Shown here: positions 32,203-43,514 of the stretch, piece after piece
Layout of the letters: the number at the start of each line of letters is the position of its first letter
Numbering within the stretch: position 1 is the stretch's first letter
Assembly (NCBI GenBank): GCA_019135865.1
Contig: JAGVVD010000019.1
Span: 216,848-280,847, forward strand
Length of the DNA: 64,000 nucleotides
Reading direction: 5' to 3'
From: Elusimicrobiota bacterium
GTDB taxonomy: Bacteria > Elusimicrobiota > Elusimicrobia > Elusimicrobiales > UBA9959
The notes under the pieces: generated by a model
The model's input: the letters and a program-made list of their open reading frames with translations, nothing else
What the model was told of the DNA's origin: nothing
The model's database searches: none
Program-made: the position numbers and the translations under genes

Positions 32203-32748
32203 ATGCAATTCGTCCCCAGGGAAGTCTTCCTTACCAAAGGCGTAGGCCGCCACGTCGAGAAGCTGGCGAGCTTCGAGGAAGCGCTGCGCGACGCCAAGAT
32301 AGCTCGGTTCAATCTGGTCCACGTGTCCAGCATCTTTCCGCCCAAGTGCAAGCTCATAGCTCCGGCCAAGGGCCTTACCCATCTCAAGAGCGGCCAGATC
32401 GTGCACGCCGTGCTGGCGCGCAACGCCGTGCAGGAGAACCACCGCCTCGTCACGGCCTCGATAGGCCTGGCCATCCCCAAGGACCGGTCCAATCACGGCT
32501 ATATCTCCGAGCATCACAGCTGGGGCGAGACCGACAGCAAGGCCGGCGATTACGCCGAGGACCTGGCCGCGATGATGCTTTCCACCACGCTGGGCATCGA
32601 GTTCGAGAAGGACGCCTCCTGGGACAAGAAGGAAGAGGTCTGGGAAGTTAGCGGCAAGATCGTGCGCACTATGAACATGACGCAGAGCGCCATCGGCCGC
32701 GAGGGCATCTGGACCACCGTGGTCTCGGCCGCCGTCTTCGTCCGCTGA
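32203..32748 (+). CDS. pdaD: Pyruvoyl-dependent arginine decarboxylase
   Basis: 181 residues, proenzyme of the PvlArgDC family. The self-cleavage site is seen in HVSSIFPPKC; cleavage between Ser42 and Ser43 would give a beta chain and an alpha chain with the pyruvoyl group. Later blocks GLAIPKDRSNHGYISEHHSWGE and IEFEKDASWDKKEEVW are typical. It converts arginine to agmatine, either for polyamine synthesis or acid resistance. Alone in its unit; TATGAT in the upstream GTATATATGATAAAG may be its -10 box. Confidence 0.93.
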   Translation: MQFVPREVFLTKGVGRHVEKLASFEEALRDAKIARFNLVHVSSIFPPKCKLIAPAKGLTHLKSGQIVHAVLARNAVQENHRLVTASIGLAIPKDRSNHGYISEHHSWGETDSKAGDYAEDLAAMMLSTTLGIEFEKDASWDKKEEVWEVSGKIVRTMNMTQSAIGREGIWTTVVSAAVFVR

Positions 32749-32764
32749 ACCCGGCCCGGCAAAG

Positions 32765-32800
32765 AAAGAGGCCGCTCCCGCGAGGGGGCGGCTTCTTTTT
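32765..32800 (+). terminator. Terminator after pdaD
   Basis: Stem GAGGCCGCTCCC/GGGGGCGGCTTC with a GCGA loop and T5. Confidence 0.85.
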
Positions 32801-32928
32801 GTATAGGACCAAAGACCCGCGAACTTAGGTCCCCGGCCCCTTACCCCGCGCCCGGTCCCATCCTATACTGTCCTTAAGGGCCGTTTTAAAGCCCGTGAAA
32901 CCCGTATAAACAGGAGACCATTAAGAGG

Positions 32929-33612
32929 ATGAAAAAACTGACCATTATAGTCGTTTCCATGTCGTTCGCCGCATCTTTAAGCGCACAGGTCAACTTCGAC
33001 CAGGGAGTGGACGTCAGGGCCTTCGCGGCCGAGGCATCCTCCGGGGAACTGGACATCCCCGAGGCTAAAATGACCGGCATCCCGACCTACAGCAGCCGCG
33101 ACTGCAGGAAGGTCGAGTTCAAGGCCGACAGCCCGCTTACCTCCGCCGACATCACGCTTAAGAGCATGGAAATGTACCAGGACTGCCACAATGTCGGCTA
33201 CCCCGTCGGCCAGATCTGCACGCCGCGCCCGGAGCACTACACCGAGACCACCCGCGTCGTTATCACCGAGCCGCGCCAGCTCAAGCCGGAACAGAAAGAG
33301 GTCTTCGAGGTCTGCCTGTGGGGCAAGTTCCTCACGATCAGACCGGTCGAGGCCGTCTACAAGTATAAGAGCCGCGTCACCTTCGACGGTATCTATATGA
33401 CCCCCCAGGGGCCGATAGAGACCGCCAAGGCCGCCGCCGGCGCCTGCACGCTGGCGATGGATACCGGTCATACCTGCGTCTACCGCTGCCCCGATGGCGA
33501 TTATATCTCCCGGCCCAATCCCTTCCCGCCGATACCGGCCCCCAACCCCTGGGTCGGCCCGATACACACCCCCTGCGCTCCCACCGCCCAGCAGATCTTC
33601 ACCGGTCTGTAA
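32929..33612 (+). CDS. Secreted Cys-containing protein of unknown function
   Basis: 227 residues. Signal peptide about 1-19 (SFAASLSA). Mature part has about ten Cys in spaced pairs (CRKVEF, QDCHNVGYPVGQICTPRP, VCLWG, ACTLAMDTGHTCVYRC, TPCAP), so several disulfides are likely, and a Pro-rich end (PNPFPPIPAPNPWVGPIHTP). I recognise no family. Monocistronic, with terminators on both sides. Confidence 0.7.
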   Translation: MKKLTIIVVSMSFAASLSAQVNFDQGVDVRAFAAEASSGELDIPEAKMTGIPTYSSRDCRKVEFKADSPLTSADITLKSMEMYQDCHNVGYPVGQICTPRPEHYTETTRVVITEPRQLKPEQKEVFEVCLWGKFLTIRPVEAVYKYKSRVTFDGIYMTPQGPIETAKAAAGACTLAMDTGHTCVYRCPDGDYISRPNPFPPIPAPNPWVGPIHTPCAPTAQQIFTGL

Positions 33613-33623
33613 GCGATAAGCGC

Positions 33624-33666
33624 AAAAAGAAAGCCGGCTGGTCCCTCCAGCCGGCTTCTCTTTTTT
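33624..33666. terminator. Bidirectional terminator between the secreted protein and metG
   Basis: Stem AAGCCGGCTGG/CCAGCCGGCTT with A-rich and T-rich flanks, between convergent genes. Confidence 0.85.
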
Positions 33667-33678
33667 GTGGGCGTCCGT

Positions 33679-35370
33679 TTATTTCCCGGCGGCGGCCTCG
33701 GACATTTCCTTCATTTTCTCCAGCTCCGCCTTGACCTGCTCCGGCAGTATCTTGGCGAAGAGCAGCGAGGCGTCGTCGCCCAGCTTCACGCCGTCGAGCG
33801 AGCCCTCGAAGAGTTTGAAGGCGGGCGGCTTGTCGCCGGCTGGCAGGCCGGCCTTGGCCAGTATCTTCAGCGTCGTGGAGGGAATGACCGGGTAGAGCAG
33901 TACGGCCGCGTTTATTATCGCGCGCGAGGCGACGTTGAGCACGGTGCCGCAACGGACTATGTCGGTCTTGCGCAGCGCCCAGGGGGCCGTGTCGTTGACG
34001 TACTTGTTGGCCGCTATGGCCAGCGCCATCGCGCGCGCGGCGGCCTGGCGGACCTTGTAGTCGCGGTAGAAGCCGCCGGTCTCGGCGAAAGCGGGAGAGA
34101 ACAGGTCCATCAGGGCCTTGTCCTCGTCCTTTAACTCGCCCTGGGCCGGTATCTTCCCGTCGAAGTTCTTTTTCATGAACGAGAAGCAGCGGTTGACCAG
34201 GTTGCCCAGCGTGTCGGCCAGCTCGTTGTTGGAGGCCTGGAAGCCCTCCCAGGTGAACTGCGAGTCGGCGGTCTCGGGCGCGTTCGAGGCTATGGCGTAG
34301 CGCAGCGCGTCCACGGAGTATTTGGAGAAGAAATCGGCAGTGTCTATGTACCAGCCCTCGGACTTGGAGAACTGCCTGCCTTCGAGATTGTAGAACTCGT
34401 TGCCGGGAACGTTGTCCGGCAGGATGTAGGGCTTGTCCTGGCCCATGATCAGCGCGGGCCAGATCAGCGTGTGGAAAACGATATTGTCCTTGCCGATGAA
34501 GTGGACGAGTTTCGCGTTCTTGTCGAACCACCAGTCCTTCCAGGCCTCGGGCCTGCCCTGCTTCTCCGCCCACTCCATGGTGGCCGAGACATAGCCGATG
34601 GGCGCGTCGAACCAGACATAGAGGACTTTTCCTTTCGCCTCGTCCAGCGGCACCGGCACGCCCCAGTTCAGGTCGCGGGTTATGGCGCGTTTGACCAGGC
34701 CTTCTTTTATCATGGAGAGGGCCTTGTTCCTGACATTGGGTTTCCAGTCGGTCTTGGATTCCAGCCAGGCCTTGAGCTTGGGCTCGAAGGAGGGCAGGTC
34801 CAGGAAATACTGCGTGGATTCTCGTATCTCGGGCTTGGAGCCGCAGACCTTGCAGGAGGGGGAGATTATCTTGGACGGCTCCAGCCATTCGCCGCAGACC
34901 GTGCACTCGTCGCCGCGGACATTGGGAGCATTGCACTTGGGGCAGGAGCCGGAAACATAGCGGTCGGCCAGGAAGCGGTCGCATTTGACGCAGAAGAACT
35001 GCTTCTCGACGGCGGCCTGGATATGGCCCTTCTTGTAGAGGTCGGTGAAGAATTCCTGCGCCAGCGGGTAATGGGCGGGTATGGTGGTGCGGGAGAAATG
35101 GTCGAACTTTATGTCGAGCTGGTCGAAGAAGGCCTTTATCTCGGCGTGGTACTTGTCCACGTACTCCTTGTAGGGTACGCCGGCCTTTTCGGCGTTGATG
35201 GTGATGGCCACGCCGTGCTCGTCGGTACCGCAGATATAGAGGGCCTCGTCGCCGCTCTGGCGGAGGAAGCGGTTGAAGACGTCCGCCGGCAGATAGGCCC
35301 CGGCTATGTGGCCGAAATGTATCGGGCCGTTGGCGTAGGGCAGCGCGCTTGTGATCAAATATTTAGCCAT
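33679..35370 (-). CDS. metG: Methionyl-tRNA synthetase
   Basis: 563 residues, class Ia synthetase. HIGH motif as HFGH (residues 18-21), KMSKS motif as QFSKSEG (about 340), and a connective-peptide zinc domain with four Cys pairs (CVKCDRF, CPKCN, CTVCG, CKVCG), the two-knuckle type. The C-terminal tRNA-binding (Trbp111-like) domain is missing; the protein ends after the anticodon-binding helices with an Ala/Lys tail, so it is the short form. Confidence 0.96.
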   Translation of the reverse strand: MAKYLITSALPYANGPIHFGHIAGAYLPADVFNRFLRQSGDEALYICGTDEHGVAITINAEKAGVPYKEYVDKYHAEIKAFFDQLDIKFDHFSRTTIPAHYPLAQEFFTDLYKKGHIQAAVEKQFFCVKCDRFLADRYVSGSCPKCNAPNVRGDECTVCGEWLEPSKIISPSCKVCGSKPEIRESTQYFLDLPSFEPKLKAWLESKTDWKPNVRNKALSMIKEGLVKRAITRDLNWGVPVPLDEAKGKVLYVWFDAPIGYVSATMEWAEKQGRPEAWKDWWFDKNAKLVHFIGKDNIVFHTLIWPALIMGQDKPYILPDNVPGNEFYNLEGRQFSKSEGWYIDTADFFSKYSVDALRYAIASNAPETADSQFTWEGFQASNNELADTLGNLVNRCFSFMKKNFDGKIPAQGELKDEDKALMDLFSPAFAETGGFYRDYKVRQAAARAMALAIAANKYVNDTAPWALRKTDIVRCGTVLNVASRAIINAAVLLYPVIPSTTLKILAKAGLPAGDKPPAFKLFEGSLDGVKLGDDASLLFAKILPEQVKAELEKMKEMSEAAAGK

Positions 35371-35402
35371 GCTTAGATTATATCAATTAGGGGGGTACGG
35401 CT

Positions 35403-35445
35403 TATAACTGGCAGTCTTGACATTGGACTGCTAGTTATATATACT
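35403..35445 (+). promoter_or_regulatory. clpB promoter with CIRCE-like operator
   Basis: TTGACA at 35417-35422, 17 bases, TATACT at 35440-35445. Arms TATAACTGGCAGTC (35403-35416) and GACTGCTAGTTATA (35426-35439) mirror each other with one mismatch and a nine-base spacer, the geometry of the HrcA operator CIRCE, whose core they partly share. The spacer contains the -35 box. Confidence 0.8.
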
Positions 35446-35525
35446 ATATACATCCTCATCTCATCGGGCGGCCGGCTGGCTTCCCCGTTCAAAGATACGC
35501 CGGAACCGCGCAGCCGGGAGGGAAT

Positions 35526-38114
<2,589 letters not shown>

Positions 38115-38206
38115 CGGCGCGGCCGCGCGCCGGGTTCCGGCCCTTGCCGACTCGAATCTTCCCGATGCGGCCCGCGGCCTGGCCCGTTTTGGTAGAATAG
38201 GGGACC

Positions 38207-39187
38207 GTGAAAAAGTACGGGGACACTGTGCGAAAAGACCTTATAGAGCCGGCTCTCCTGGCGGGGCTGGTCCTCTCGGCCTTCCTCGCCTGGTTCGTAC
38301 TCTACCGCGCCGTTATCGTGCCGGGTTCCAGCGTCTGGGCCGTCCCGATAACGGCCTTCTCTATACTGCTGGTCGTGATCTTCATGAGCGCGGTGCTTGC
38401 CGGGAGGCCCGCCCGTCTGGCCGTGACACTGGCCGCGTCGCTGCTCTCGAGCCTCTTTTTTGCGCCGACGCCGCTGCATTTCTTTCTGCTCCTGCCGGCC
38501 CTGACGCTGGCTATTTATGGAGTGCGCAATATACGTCATGGCCTGCGCTGCTCCATTAAACTCAGCTTTTTCGACTCGCTGATGCACGGCCGCAGTTACC
38601 TGGTCTACGCTCTGGTCATCGTCATTACCAGCCAGTATTACGCGCTGGTGGGCAGAACGGCCGGGGATGTGAATCTCCCTATATTCAAGATCGACAGGGA
38701 GGTCACGCTCTCCCTCGGAAAGTTATACGGTCATGTGAACCCGAAGTATTCCTTCTTCTCTTCGGCGCGGGAAATGACGGTGGATAAGTTTATCCTGCAT
38801 AATCAGCGCGCCGCCCTTGATGCCGGGGCCGCCGGGCGGCCTGACGGGACAGCGGGGGCGATCCTGGCGGAGGGCAGGAGGCAGCTCTCGGAGCTGGCGG
38901 GAAGGGAGTTGAGCGGCAGCGAGCAGGTGTCCGACGTCTTCGCGGATTTCGTGACCGCCAAGATCAACGATTACTTCTCCGCGGGTCTGGGCGGGTCAGG
39001 CGGGGCCAGCCCGATCCCTTTGCTGTTGACCTGCGTTCTATTCCTTACCCTGCTGCCCCTCTCGGCCATATTCGGCTACGCCGGCACCGTGTTCTCCTCC
39101 GTTCTTTGCGGTTTCCTTCTTAAAAAGGGATTTATCCGGAGTAAGTCCCTGCGCGTGCAGGCTGAATCGCTGGAGCTCGGGCAATAG
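38207..39187 (+). CDS. Uncharacterised membrane protein
   Basis: 326 residues, GTG start nine bases after a TAGAAT -10 box at 38193-38198, so the transcript may be nearly leaderless. Three to four N-terminal helices (about 15-110), another near 140-150, a soluble part (about 165-270) and two C-terminal helices (about 280-315). No family recognised. Followed by another large membrane protein whose upstream region shares a sequence block with that of this gene. Confidence 0.6.
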   Translation: MKKYGDTVRKDLIEPALLAGLVLSAFLAWFVLYRAVIVPGSSVWAVPITAFSILLVVIFMSAVLAGRPARLAVTLAASLLSSLFFAPTPLHFFLLLPALTLAIYGVRNIRHGLRCSIKLSFFDSLMHGRSYLVYALVIVITSQYYALVGRTAGDVNLPIFKIDREVTLSLGKLYGHVNPKYSFFSSAREMTVDKFILHNQRAALDAGAAGRPDGTAGAILAEGRRQLSELAGRELSGSEQVSDVFADFVTAKINDYFSAGLGGSGGASPIPLLLTCVLFLTLLPLSAIFGYAGTVFSSVLCGFLLKKGFIRSKSLRVQAESLELGQ

Positions 39188-39300
39188 GAGCCCGCGATGC
39201 ACGGTACTCAATGTGCTAGAATCTTGGCCTGCCCGCCGGGTTCCGGCCCTCGCCGCCTGGAATCTTCCCGGACCCGCCGGCCTCGGACCGTTCCCGGAAA

Positions 39301-41400
39301 ATGCCGCCGCCTTCGATAAGAACTTTTTCAGCAGGACCGGCCTTCACGGCCGCGAAACTCCTGCTGCCGGTCCTTTTCCTGCTCGCGGCTTTTATCGCCT
39401 TTAAGAACACGCCTCAGATCTACCATGAACTGCCCCTGGCGAAAATGGACGGCGCCGAGAGTCTGCTTCATGGCATACCGGCGGCCGTCTTCCCGCGGGA
39501 GATGCCTCTGGCGTCCGTGGCCGCGGCTTTCCTTCAGAACCATGCGGCGCGTAAAGACCGGGCGCATTATCTTGCCGCGGGCTTCGTCCTGTGCCTTCTG
39601 TGTTTCGCCTCGCTCGCTTCCCTCCTTCAGAACCCGCTCCAGGGCTGGCTCTCTTTCGCGTTCCTGGCCGCTTTCTGGACCTTCGGCGCCGGCGGGGCCG
39701 TCACGCCGGACCTGGAACAGCTGCTGTACTCGGCCGCCCTGGCCGCCTGCGCGGCCGCGCTGGCGGCGGCTTTCCGTTCGCCTTCCCGCCTGACCTGGGC
39801 ACTGGCCGGTTCCGCCCTGGCGATGAGCCTGCTGGTAAGAAGCACGATGTTCCTGTTCCCGGCGCTGCTGGCCGCGGCTGGGCTGTTCCCGGTCCTGCGC
39901 CGGTTCCCCGCCCCGAAGCCGGCGCACTTCGCCGTTCTTTTCGCCGCGCCCCTGCTGGTGATCGGCGGCTGGTTCTATATGAACAAGGCCGTCTTTTCGC
40001 GCTCCGTCTTCCTGGAATCCGCGAGGGCCCATTCCAACATGATAACCGGCGCTCTGGGCGTGGTATCCACCATCGAGGGGGACGCGTACAAGCTGGCCGG
40101 CCTGACGCCGGAAGACAATGTCCCGGCCTGGGCGGCCGGCGAGATAGCGCGTCATCCTTTCCGCTACGCGGCTTCGGTACTGCGCAGGCTCTGGACGGTC
40201 CTTTCGCGGCATCTCCTGCTGCTCGCCGCCGCGCTGGCCGGTTTCTGGCTTTTTCGCGCGGACAGGGGTTTCCGGGCCCTCGGCGTCCTCGCGCTGTATT
40301 TCCTCCTTATCCACTGTTCCATGTCGGTGGAGGATCGCTATTTCGTCCCTTTCTGGGCGCTGCTGATCCCCGCCGCCGCCGCCCCGCTGGGGCCGCTGAC
40401 GGAAAAGCTCCGGGCCTTCTCCGGGAAGAATAGGTCCGCGGCGCTGCACGCCGCGCCGTTCCTTCCGCTGGCCGTCCTTTCGCTCTTCGTTCTCGGCCTG
40501 GTGCTCCTCTACCCCGCGCGGGCGCGGAGCCGGCCGGCAGGGCCGGATACGATGACCGCGCTCCTGGCCGGACACCCTCTGGATCCCTGGCTGCACAATA
40601 AACTGGGCGGGCTTTATCTCGGGGAGGGCCGTTCCGCGGCCGCGGCCGCGGCCTTCGGGCGGGCCTATGAATTGAGTGGCAACGCCGAATATCTCGGCTC
40701 CCGCGCCCTGGCGCTGATGTCCGCCGGCGCCTACGGGGAGATGAACTCGCTTTTTTCCGCGCATGACGCGGGTTACAAGGGGATGCTGGTGCGGATGCTC
40801 TACGAATTAAAGACGGGGAAGAACCGCGCCGCCGCCGAAACTTTCAGGCTGGCCGGGGAAAGGCACCTGAAGGAAACCTGCTATTTAAGGAACATGCAGG
40901 GGCCCTATGAGGCCGGAATTTATTCTAAACTGCTGGGCTCCGATACGAGGCTCAGGGACATACATCTCACGGCGCTGCTGCGCCTGCTGCCTTTCGAGGA
41001 AAGGCTGGGCCTGCTCGAGGGGTTGTCCGTCATCGGCCTGGACGGACCCTCGTTCGAGGTCATGCTGGAACTGCAGAACCTGGGGAGATATGCCGAAGCG
41101 AAGAAGATCGCCGGACGGCTGCTGGCCGGCAGCCCCGACGATCCCGACTATCTTAACGCCGCCGGTGTACTGGAATCCCTTTCCGGCGACCTCAAGGCGG
41201 GGGCGGAACTCCTGCGCAGGGCCATCCTGGCGTCCCCGGACTACATCCCCGCCTATCTGAGTCTCGCCGCCGTTCATCACCGGTCGGGACGGGTGGAGGA
41301 ATCGGCGCGGGTCTACAGGGACGCGGCGGCGCGGTGCCGGGACGACTCCGAGGTCTGCAGGGCGGCGCGGGAACTGGCCGCGGGGGATCACTCCAGGTAG
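39301..41400 (+). CDS. Polytopic membrane protein with C-terminal TPR repeats
   Basis: 699 residues. About ten helices in the first 410 residues in the arrangement of GT-C glycosyltransferases (MEIYHELPLAKMDGAES-like first loop, NTPQIYHE near residue 37, with acidic residues D50 and E52 after the first helix), then TPR-like helices (about 430-690: LHNKLGGLYLGEGRSAAAAAAFGRAYELSG, YLNAAGVLESLSGDLKAGAELLRRAI). It may transfer sugars to lipids or proteins in the envelope; this is inferred from topology. Its 3' end overlaps the convergent SIMPL gene by 13 bases. Confidence 0.65.
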   Translation: MPPPSIRTFSAGPAFTAAKLLLPVLFLLAAFIAFKNTPQIYHELPLAKMDGAESLLHGIPAAVFPREMPLASVAAAFLQNHAARKDRAHYLAAGFVLCLLCFASLASLLQNPLQGWLSFAFLAAFWTFGAGGAVTPDLEQLLYSAALAACAAALAAAFRSPSRLTWALAGSALAMSLLVRSTMFLFPALLAAAGLFPVLRRFPAPKPAHFAVLFAAPLLVIGGWFYMNKAVFSRSVFLESARAHSNMITGALGVVSTIEGDAYKLAGLTPEDNVPAWAAGEIARHPFRYAASVLRRLWTVLSRHLLLLAAALAGFWLFRADRGFRALGVLALYFLLIHCSMSVEDRYFVPFWALLIPAAAAPLGPLTEKLRAFSGKNRSAALHAAPFLPLAVLSLFVLGLVLLYPARARSRPAGPDTMTALLAGHPLDPWLHNKLGGLYLGEGRSAAAAAAFGRAYELSGNAEYLGSRALALMSAGAYGEMNSLFSAHDAGYKGMLVRMLYELKTGKNRAAAETFRLAGERHLKETCYLRNMQGPYEAGIYSKLLGSDTRLRDIHLTALLRLLPFEERLGLLEGLSVIGLDGPSFEVMLELQNLGRYAEAKKIAGRLLAGSPDDPDYLNAAGVLESLSGDLKAGAELLRRAILASPDYIPAYLSLAAVHHRSGRVEESARVYRDAAARCRDDSEVCRAARELAAGDHSR

Positions 41401-42134
41401 TACTCCAGCGTGGAGACGACGCGCACCTTCTTCTCCTTCTGCTGGCTCTCCTGCGCGTCGGGGGTCTGGTAAAGCGGCAGTATGCTGAACTGGCCCTGCG
41501 AGGCGGACTTGATCTCGCCGACGCGGGAGCCAGAATTGCGGGCGAACTCCTCGGCCGCCTCCTTGGCGCTGGCCGTGGCTTCCTTTATCATCTCGGGCTT
41601 GACGTCGTTGAGCTTCGTGAAGAGGTAGGAGACCGACGGCGGATAGGATTCCCCGTCGAAGATCACGCCTTTCTTGAGGAGCTCGTCGGTCCTGCCGACC
41701 AGCTTCTCTATCGCATCCACCTTGCCGGTGCGCACCGTTATCGTCTGCTTGAGGATGTAGCGGTTGTCGGCCCCGATCTTCTCAGAGCGGTAGGGGTTGG
41801 CCATCAGGTCGTTGGTCTCAAGCCGGCCGGTCATTGTTTCGCCCTGTTCCAGGCCGCCGTCGGTGAGGAATTTCAGCGCGGCTTTCTGGTCGGCCTTCAG
41901 CCTGTCCCGCAGCGATTCCAGGTTCCCGCCGGTGCGGATGATGCGCAGGTTCCATACCGCCATGTCCGCCTTCACTTCCCGCTCGGCCAGCCCTTTCACC
42001 GTCACGGTGCGGTCGAAGGCTTTCGCCTTGTAATAATACCTACCGGGCAGGAAGCCTCCCAGCGCTATCCCCAAAGCTATTATGCCGGCCAGCGCCAGCC
42101 GGTTCTTTTTTTCCTGTTCGGTGAGTCCCGTCAT
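41388..42134 (-). CDS. SIMPL domain (DUF541) periplasmic protein
   Basis: 248 residues from the minus-strand ATG at 42134; the frame extends further upstream into the next gene's start but without a signal. N-terminal membrane anchor (about 13-30), then the SIMPL fold: FDRTVTVKGLAEREVKADMAVWNLRI, a helical part, and SYLFTKLNDVKPEMIKEATASAKEAAEEFARNSGSRVGEI with QGQFSILP at the end. A family of periplasmic or surface proteins with mostly unknown role, some linked to oxidative stress. Confidence 0.85.
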   Translation of the reverse strand: MTGLTEQEKKNRLALAGIIALGIALGGFLPGRYYYKAKAFDRTVTVKGLAEREVKADMAVWNLRIIRTGGNLESLRDRLKADQKAALKFLTDGGLEQGETMTGRLETNDLMANPYRSEKIGADNRYILKQTITVRTGKVDAIEKLVGRTDELLKKGVIFDGESYPPSVSYLFTKLNDVKPEMIKEATASAKEAAEEFARNSGSRVGEIKSASQGQFSILPLYQTPDAQESQQKEKKVRVVSTLEYYLE

Positions 42135-42233
42135 GCCGCCTCCTTGAAGTGCAACCCGTGTCCCGTCCTCTTTTATTGTATAAAATATAGCCATGACCGC
42201 CTTGAACGGAACACGGGCCGCGGGGCAGGAAAA

Positions 42234-43244
42234 TTGAAAAGCGTACTCCTCCTTGGGGCTTCCGGCCTGCTCAGCGGCGCGGCGCGCGAGGCTTTTCTCG
42301 CCGCCGGGCACTACGTTTCCGTAGTGTCGCGCGGCTCGCGCCCGCTGCCGCCGCATCCGCGGCTGAACCCGCTGATCGCCGACCGGCGCGACGCGGCTTC
42401 GCTCGAGGCCGTCCTGGCCGGGAAGAAATTCGACTTCGCCTGCGATTTCCTCGCTTATGACGGGGACGATGTTTCCCGCCTCTTCGCGGTTCCCGGATTC
42501 TCGCCCGGCCGTTTCGCGATGATCTCGAGCGGGCAGGTCTATCTTGTGACGGAGGGGACGACCCCGCCTTTCCGCGAGGCCGATTCGGAAGCTCCGCTCA
42601 TGCCGGCGCCGCCGGAGGGCACGCGCGACAGGCGCGAATGGGATTACGGCATGGGCAAGCGCGCCGCCGAGGCGACCCTCAGGCTCGAGGCTTCCGCGCT
42701 CGGTTTCCCGGCGCTGGCGCTGCGCCTGCCCGTGGTGCAGGGGGAGGACGACGGTTCATCGCGCCTCTGGGCCTGGCTGGAGAGGATGAAGGACGGCGGC
42801 CCCGTGCTGCTGCCCGACGGGGGGACGCAACCCGTCAGGTTCGTATACGCCGGCGACGCGGCCGCGGCGTTGCTGCGGCTGGCGGAAATGAAGGACTGGC
42901 CCGCCGCCCCCGCGCTCAACCTGTCCCAGCCCGAGGATATCCCGCTGAAGGAATTCCTCGAACTGGCGGCCTCCGTCGCGGGACTGCGCCCGCGCTTCGT
43001 CCCGGTCGCCGGGGAAGCTCTGGCGGCCGCCGGCCTGGCCGACGCCTGCGCGCCTTACTGGGGCCGCTGGTGCTCCCGCCTCGACCCCGCCGCCGCTTTC
43101 GCCCTGGGCCTCGCCGCGCGCGGCCCGCGGGAATACCTGCCCTCCGTCGTCCGCGCCCATCTGGACGCTCCTCCCGCCTCGTCCCATCCCGGCTACGCCG
43201 GCCGCGCCGCGGAATTGGCGCTGGCGGCGAAAATGTTAGAATAA
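42234..43244 (+). CDS. NAD-dependent epimerase/dehydratase-like SDR
   Basis: 336 residues from TTG 42234 (LKSVLLLGASGLLSG), preceded by AGGA; the frame runs further upstream but through the SIMPL gene. Rossmann motif GASGLLSGAAREAF, then an atypical extended SDR with the tyrosine of the catalytic pair in EWDYGMGKRAAE (Y-x3-K) and the typical RLPVVQGEDDG and VRFVYAGDAAAALLRL. A nucleotide-sugar or plastid-type CSP41-like substrate is possible. Divergent from the SIMPL gene. Confidence 0.85.
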   Translation: MKSVLLLGASGLLSGAAREAFLAAGHYVSVVSRGSRPLPPHPRLNPLIADRRDAASLEAVLAGKKFDFACDFLAYDGDDVSRLFAVPGFSPGRFAMISSGQVYLVTEGTTPPFREADSEAPLMPAPPEGTRDRREWDYGMGKRAAEATLRLEASALGFPALALRLPVVQGEDDGSSRLWAWLERMKDGGPVLLPDGGTQPVRFVYAGDAAAALLRLAEMKDWPAAPALNLSQPEDIPLKEFLELAASVAGLRPRFVPVAGEALAAAGLADACAPYWGRWCSRLDPAAAFALGLAARGPREYLPSVVRAHLDAPPASSHPGYAGRAAELALAAKMLE

Positions 43245-43283
43245 AAAGACGGGAATCTTCCCTTCGTCGGACAGGAGAGTTCC

Positions 43284-43514
43284 ATGATCTTAGATTCCGT
43301 CGTAGTCTCTTTTCTCGGCATGGTCGTCGTTTTCGTCTTCCTGACCGTGATGATAGCGGCCATGGGCGCCCTGCGCGCCCTCCTGCCGCTGCTCGCTAAG
43401 ATCTCGCCCGAGGAGCCGGAACACCCCGGCAAGCACAAGCATAATCCCGCCGCGGACGCCGCGGCGGCCGCGGCCGTCGCGCTGGCCTGGCATCACAGAG
43501 GGAGGCAGTCATGA
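43284..43514 (+). CDS. oadG: Decarboxylase sodium pump gamma subunit OadG
   Basis: 76 residues: one membrane helix (about 5-30, VVVSFLGMVVVFVFLTVMIAAM) and a cytoplasmic His-containing tail (KHKHNPAADAAAAAAVALAWHHR), the usual OadG layout; the tail His may bind the structural zinc. Overlaps oadA by four bases. Confidence 0.85.
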   Translation: MILDSVVVSFLGMVVVFVFLTVMIAAMGALRALLPLLAKISPEEPEHPGKHKHNPAADAAAAAAVALAWHHRGRQS

